Below are positions 49,201 to 55,200 of a DNA stretch of 64,000 nt, piece by piece; the stretch's first letter is position 1; each line of letters starts with the position of its first letter. The DNA is from JBGAJN01 sp044224905 (lineage in GTDB: Bacteria; Verrucomicrobiota; Verrucomicrobiia; Limisphaerales; JBGAJN01), in assembly GCA_044224905.1 (NCBI GenBank), contig JBGAJN010000003.1, positions 124,001-188,000 on the forward strand, in the 5' to 3' direction. The translations under genes were made by a program, and so were the position numbers. The notes beneath the pieces were generated by a model. The model did no database searches. It had not been told where the DNA came from and saw nothing but the letters and a program-made list of their open reading frames with translations.

Positions 49201-52200
49201 GTATGCGCAGTCGTTCACCATCCCTGATTCCTTCCTGCCGCTGTTGCGCCCGGGTGAAGCGCGGAGCATCACGATCTTCGCGGCGGCGCCCAATTTGGAT
49301 GGCAGCGCGCCGGCGTCCAACAAGCACGAGGCGTATATTGTCGCTACGGTGCAGGCCGAGTTGAAGATTCTCGGTGTGATTACCCTCACCGGCTTCCTGC
49401 AAATCCAGGCGGGCACTTCGAGCGGATTGAAAATCACTGGCGCGCTCGGAGCCGACATTCCGTTCCTCGGTGCCCTGTCCGGAACGCTGAACCTGAATGT
49501 TTACGATGAGAACATGGGCATGGGCTCGGTCTCGCTGGTGGTGGTGGGCCGCATCGCTTTGACGTTGCGGGCGAACCGGATTCCGGGCGTGACGTTCAAC
49601 GGCGATTTCGTTCTCGATGTGAACACTTCGTCGACGGAGCAAATGGTGGACACTTTCCTGATCGACGACAACACCGGCGCGTTCCAGCGCAACATGGACA
49701 ACTCCCTCAAGACCGGCATGGTCACCGTCAAAATGGGCGCGTCGGTGAACTTCTCCGGTGAAGTAATCATCGGTGGTGTGTTGAAGTTGAGCGGACAGTT
49801 TGGCTTCACCGTTGGCCCCTCGCTGATCTCCGTTTCGATTGGCACGATGGCCCACCCGGTGACGTTCTCGTTGTCTCCGTTGGGCAGCCTTACGTTGACG
49901 GGTGGATTCGAACTCAACTCCAGCGGCCTCCTCGCCCGCATCACCATCGGATTGGAACTGGGTGATTTCGGCAAGGACATCGGCTTGAAATTTGATGCGA
50001 GCGGTACGCTCGAGCTGAATACCTCGGACACTGCTCGGGCGCTTTCTACCGGTGGCAACAACATTGCCCCGGGAATCTTGATCCACTTCGAGGGCGGGTT
50101 GACGTTCCTTGGTTTCGCCCACGCGACGGCGACCGCTGACTTCCAAATTGGCAGCGCGGGTATCCGGATTGCGTTCACCTTGGACATCGACATCGGCGGT
50201 TCAATCGTCGTCCACGCTGCCGGTACGACGGCAATTTACTCGGGAGCGAACCCGGGCATGGTGCTTCTGCTCGCTGTGTCGGTGAAGGTTGAAGCCGGAA
50301 GCGGCAAGGTGTTCGAAATCGACGCAGCTGGCACGCTGAAGTTGAACACGACGGCAATTGCTCGCGAAGGCGTGGCAGCTCATTCCTTTACGCTGGCGCT
50401 GACGGGCAAGGTGATTCTGTTGAGCGTGTTAAAGTTCAACGCCAGCTTCAACCTCGTCGTCGTGAACAGCAATTGGCGCGTGGATTTCAACGCCAACATC
50501 GATTTCTTCGGCATTGTCACCATCAATGGCTTTGGCTACTTCGATTCGCGCGGGAACTTCAATGTCACCTTGAGCGGGCGCTTGGTGTTGGGCTCGAACG
50601 ATTGGGGTATTCGTCTCAGCGTGAGCATCAATGTCGTGTCCGAGTATAATTCTACGACCGACACGTATCGCTTCTTCCTGAGCATCTACGGCAGCGCGGA
50701 AGTGCGGGCGTTCGGTCTGACGTTCGGCGGCATCAGTGTCCGGGTTACGTTCGAAGCGTTCAGCGGTGGCGGCACGGTCACGATTCGACTGAGCATTGAG
50801 GTCTGTTACTCCATTGACCTTGGCTTCCTTGGAAGCATCGATATTTGCGGCACGGTGGCGTTTACGATCGGCACGTTGGAATTGCCGAAGCCGTCCTATC
50901 TTGGCGGCAAGACGGATGGAACCAAAGTCACCGCCGGCTCGAATATTAACGGTGATCTCGTGCTGTTGGTCGGCGATCGCGCGGGCGAGCGCAACTTCTC
51001 CACCGGAGTTCAGGACGAAGGCTTCACCGTGGACGTGCTCGGCACGGAGGGAACAGTTGGTGGATTGCCGGCGTATTGGGTCCGTGTCACGGGCTTGGGC
51101 CGTACTCAGGATTTCCACAAGGTAACTGGCATCCAGGCTAACGGCGGCGGCGGCAATGACAGCTTCACGGTCCGCGGCGGAGCGATCCCGGTGACCCTCA
51201 ACGGCGGCCCCGGCAATGACACGCTGGTTTACGATGGCACCGGGGACGCGATGATCGATGGCGGCGGCAACAACGACGTGATCAATGTTCGCACCAGCGG
51301 CACGGCGAATCTTTCCGGTGGCGATGGTGATGATCAGATTACTTTCAACGGCACCGGCGGCGGCACGATGAACGGCGACGGGGGCAACGACCAACTCTTC
51401 GGCAGCAGCGGCGTCAACACGATGAACGGTGGCGCTGGTAACGATGACATCTACGGCAACGGCGGCGCCGATATCATCAGCGGTAACGACGGCGATGACC
51501 GCGTGTTCCTCACCTTCGACGGCCTCAATAGCGTGGTTCACGGCGGCACTGTTGGCCTTCCGGACACAGGAGCCAACGATCAGTTGCGGATCACGGCCAC
51601 CCGGCACAATGACAACGTGGTCTTCGAAGTTCCGTCCGCCGGTCATCTGACCATCAATGCGGGCGGCGGCAACGTGATCACCACGGACGGATTCGAGAAG
51701 ATGAACTTCGACGCCACGGTCGGCAAAGACACTTTGACCGTCCAGAATCTGACGGGCTCCGGCATTACCAATGCGACGTTCGATCTCGGCGTGGCTTCTC
51801 CGGGCGACGGTTCCGCGGACACGATCACCTTCGATGGAACCAGCGGCAACGACACTTTCACCGGCAGCATCGTTTCGGCGACGGATATGCAGCTCGTCGA
51901 ATCCGGTGTCGCTACCTTCCACATTTTGAATTCGCTGCGCAGTGAAGGCGACAAGCTGATTATCAACGGCCTCGCGGGCAACGACACGCTCACCTTCGCG
52001 GCGGTGACCTTGGCTAATCCGGATTACATCGCCGTGAACCTCTTCGGCGATGACGGCAACGACACACTGATCGGCACTCCGTATGCCGACTATCTCGACG
52101 GCGGCCTGAACAACGACACGTTCACCGGACGTGAAGGATTGGATACGTTCGTTGATGCCGGTGGATCAAATACGCTCGCGGAAACCTTCGATAGCGACAT

Positions 52201-55200
52201 GGGCTTGTTCGGCAATCGTTTCGTGGTCGGCAAAGTCCTCAACGACGCCGGTGTCGCGACCTTGAACACAGATCCGTTCTGGCCGAACGGGAACCCGACG
52301 AACCCGGCGACGCCGGCACCGACCACCACCCGTTTGCGCGATGTTGGCGATAACTGGATGAGCGGCGCGACCGTGGAAAGCACGAACGGCATCTTCACCA
52401 CTGCGACGCTCACGGGCGGCGCCGGCATCAACGTGATCGTCGTCGGCGACCGCGATGGATTCATCAGCGTGGCGAACTCGCTGCTCGATGTGACACCATG
52501 GATCGGCACCGTGACGTTGAACAACGGCAATGCGCCGGTGGCCGGAAACTACGAGTACTACATCATCAACAGCACGGGCAGTAACTCCAGTAGCTACATC
52601 ATCAACGACACCGGCACGGTCGGTATCGATGAACTGATCCTCAACACCAACGATCAGCCGGACGTGCTCACGCTCAACGCCACGGGCAGCGGTCTGTCCC
52701 GTCAGGGAACCATCACGGTCCTCACCGGTCAGGCCGGCACAGAAACGGTGACCTTCACCGGAATCGATGCGGTAGTGGTGAATACATTCTCCGGACACGA
52801 CGACGTGACGGTAAGCGACACCGCTGCCCCTACGTTGATTGATGTGGGCGTTGGCGATGACGACATCACCGTCGGCTTCGTTCCGCTGGTTCCCGACACG
52901 GGCAACACCAATGCGGAGTATCCAGGCGGCTTGCCGGTTGGTGATTTGCCGAACGTTACGAATGGCAACTCCGACGTGCTGGTGCTGATCGGTGGCGCGA
53001 ATAACGACACGTTCAATATCAATCACAACGTGAAGCCGCTGTTCATCGATGCGGGCGCGGGCAACGACTTCATCAATCTCGCGACGATCATCGTGTTGCA
53101 TAATCCCTCGTCGGTTGGGTTCACGCAACCGTTGGGAGCTGGCGGCAATCGCTACGACTACTTGGATAACGGTCCGATGGTCTTCACTGGTGGTTCAGGT
53201 GTGGATCGCCTCACGTTGGTCGGCACGCCTGCCGGTGACCTGCTGATCCTCACGGACACTTTGCTCGCGGGCGCAGGTCGCTCGACAGCGCTGGCCGCGA
53301 TCGAAGTGGTTTCGATTGATGGCAGTGGGGGACCGGACGAGATCTACACGCTCGCGACGGGCAACTTCGACACGAAGATTTTCGGCGGCACTGGCACCGA
53401 TACGCTCCATGTCGGTGGCGCGCCGCCCACGCTTACGTTCCCCAGCTTCACTGTTACGGTGCCCGGATCGTTCGATGCGCGGAAGATTCTGAACCGCCTC
53501 ACCATTGACGCTGGCACGCAAACGATTGGTCAGCGCGATCAGTTGATCATTCACAACGACGCCGGATCGTCCGCGGCGAGCTTGCTCACGCACCGCACGC
53601 TGCCGCGCATCGAGCAGATCGGCGAAGATCAACTCGGCAACCTGCTGTTCCAGCAGGCCACCGCGGCCGGAGTGCCGTTGACGGACGTCTTCCAAAGCTT
53701 CGAAGGCGCGGGCGTCGTGAGCGGCACGGCGTATGACACCGGATTCTATTACGGCTTCCAGTTGCTCGGCTTGGAACGCCTCGAAATTCGCCTCGCCACT
53801 GGCAATGACGATCTCACGGTGACGGAAACGGAAACCGACGAACTCGTTTACATCTACGGCAACACCGGCAACGACGTGATCAACCTCCGCACTTTGCAGG
53901 GCGAGACACACGTGCTCGCCGGTGATGGCAACGACACGGTGAACGTGGGCACGCTCGCCCCGGCGATCGGTGGCAACGTCAATTCGATCTTCCGCGCGCT
54001 CTTCATCTCCGGTGAAGCGGGCACCGACACGACAAACGTCGACGACCGCAGCGACACGCTTGGCAACACCGGCTACCTGACGGCGAACACGCTGACGGGC
54101 CTTGGCCTCGGCGAGGGCATCACCTACGACACGTTGGAGTTCCTGAACATCGACACCGGTTCCGGTGACGACGTGTTCAATGTCCGTGGCACCAGTGCGG
54201 TTACGAACATCACGCTGCATGATGGCGACGAACAGATTTACGTGTCGTCGGTGGCGAACGTTGCGGTCGGCGATCCTCGCCCCGACTTCCTCTCGGGCAA
54301 TCTCGACAACATCAACGGCACGTTGAACCTCAACGCCGGCGCGGGACGCCACATGCTGTTCGTCAGCGATGTGACCGCGACGGTCGGCGATGGCGCGGTC
54401 GTGATCACCAATGGGCTCATCGGCGGTCTGGCTCCGGCAAACATCACTTATGTGACGGACAATCCGGCTGGGAACTTTGCTGACGGCATCACCATCTGGG
54501 CAGGTAGCGGCAATGACATCATCAATGTGACGAGCACGCACACACGTCCCGGACTCCGCACGATCACCACCCTTAACACTGGTGCTGGCAACGACGACGT
54601 CACGGTGACCTTGAGCGCAGTGACGGATGGCTTCTTCGTACTGAACACGCAGGACGGCGACGATTCGGTCAATGGCTCCGGATCATCCGCTGCGCTCGTG
54701 ATCTTCGGTGGCCAGGGCAACGACACGCTCGTTAGCGGATCGGGCGCCGACCTCGTCTTCGGTGACGAAGGTCGCGTCGAATACTCGAGCGGCGGCGTGG
54801 TGGTCGCAATGCTCGGTGGCGGCGGTCCCGGCGACAAGACCGATGGCGTGATTCGTAATCCGACCTTGCTCTACACCGTGAACACGGCGGCGGGCGGAAA
54901 CGATACGATTCAATCGAACGACGCGTCCGACATCGTGTTCGGCGGTGCGGGGAACGACACGATCCGCAGCGGCGTCGATGCTTCGAACGAGATTCTGTTT
55001 GGCGACAACGGTCGCGTCAGCTTCACGACCGGCGGCGCGGCGATCCTCGTTCAGGTAATCAGCCCTGAAATTGGTGGCGTTGACACAATCTTCGGCAGCG
55101 CGGGCAATGATTTGATTCTCGGCGGCTTCGGCGGCGACACGATTTCCGGTAACGCCGGAAACGACGACATTCTCGGTGACAATGGCTTCATCCAATTCAC

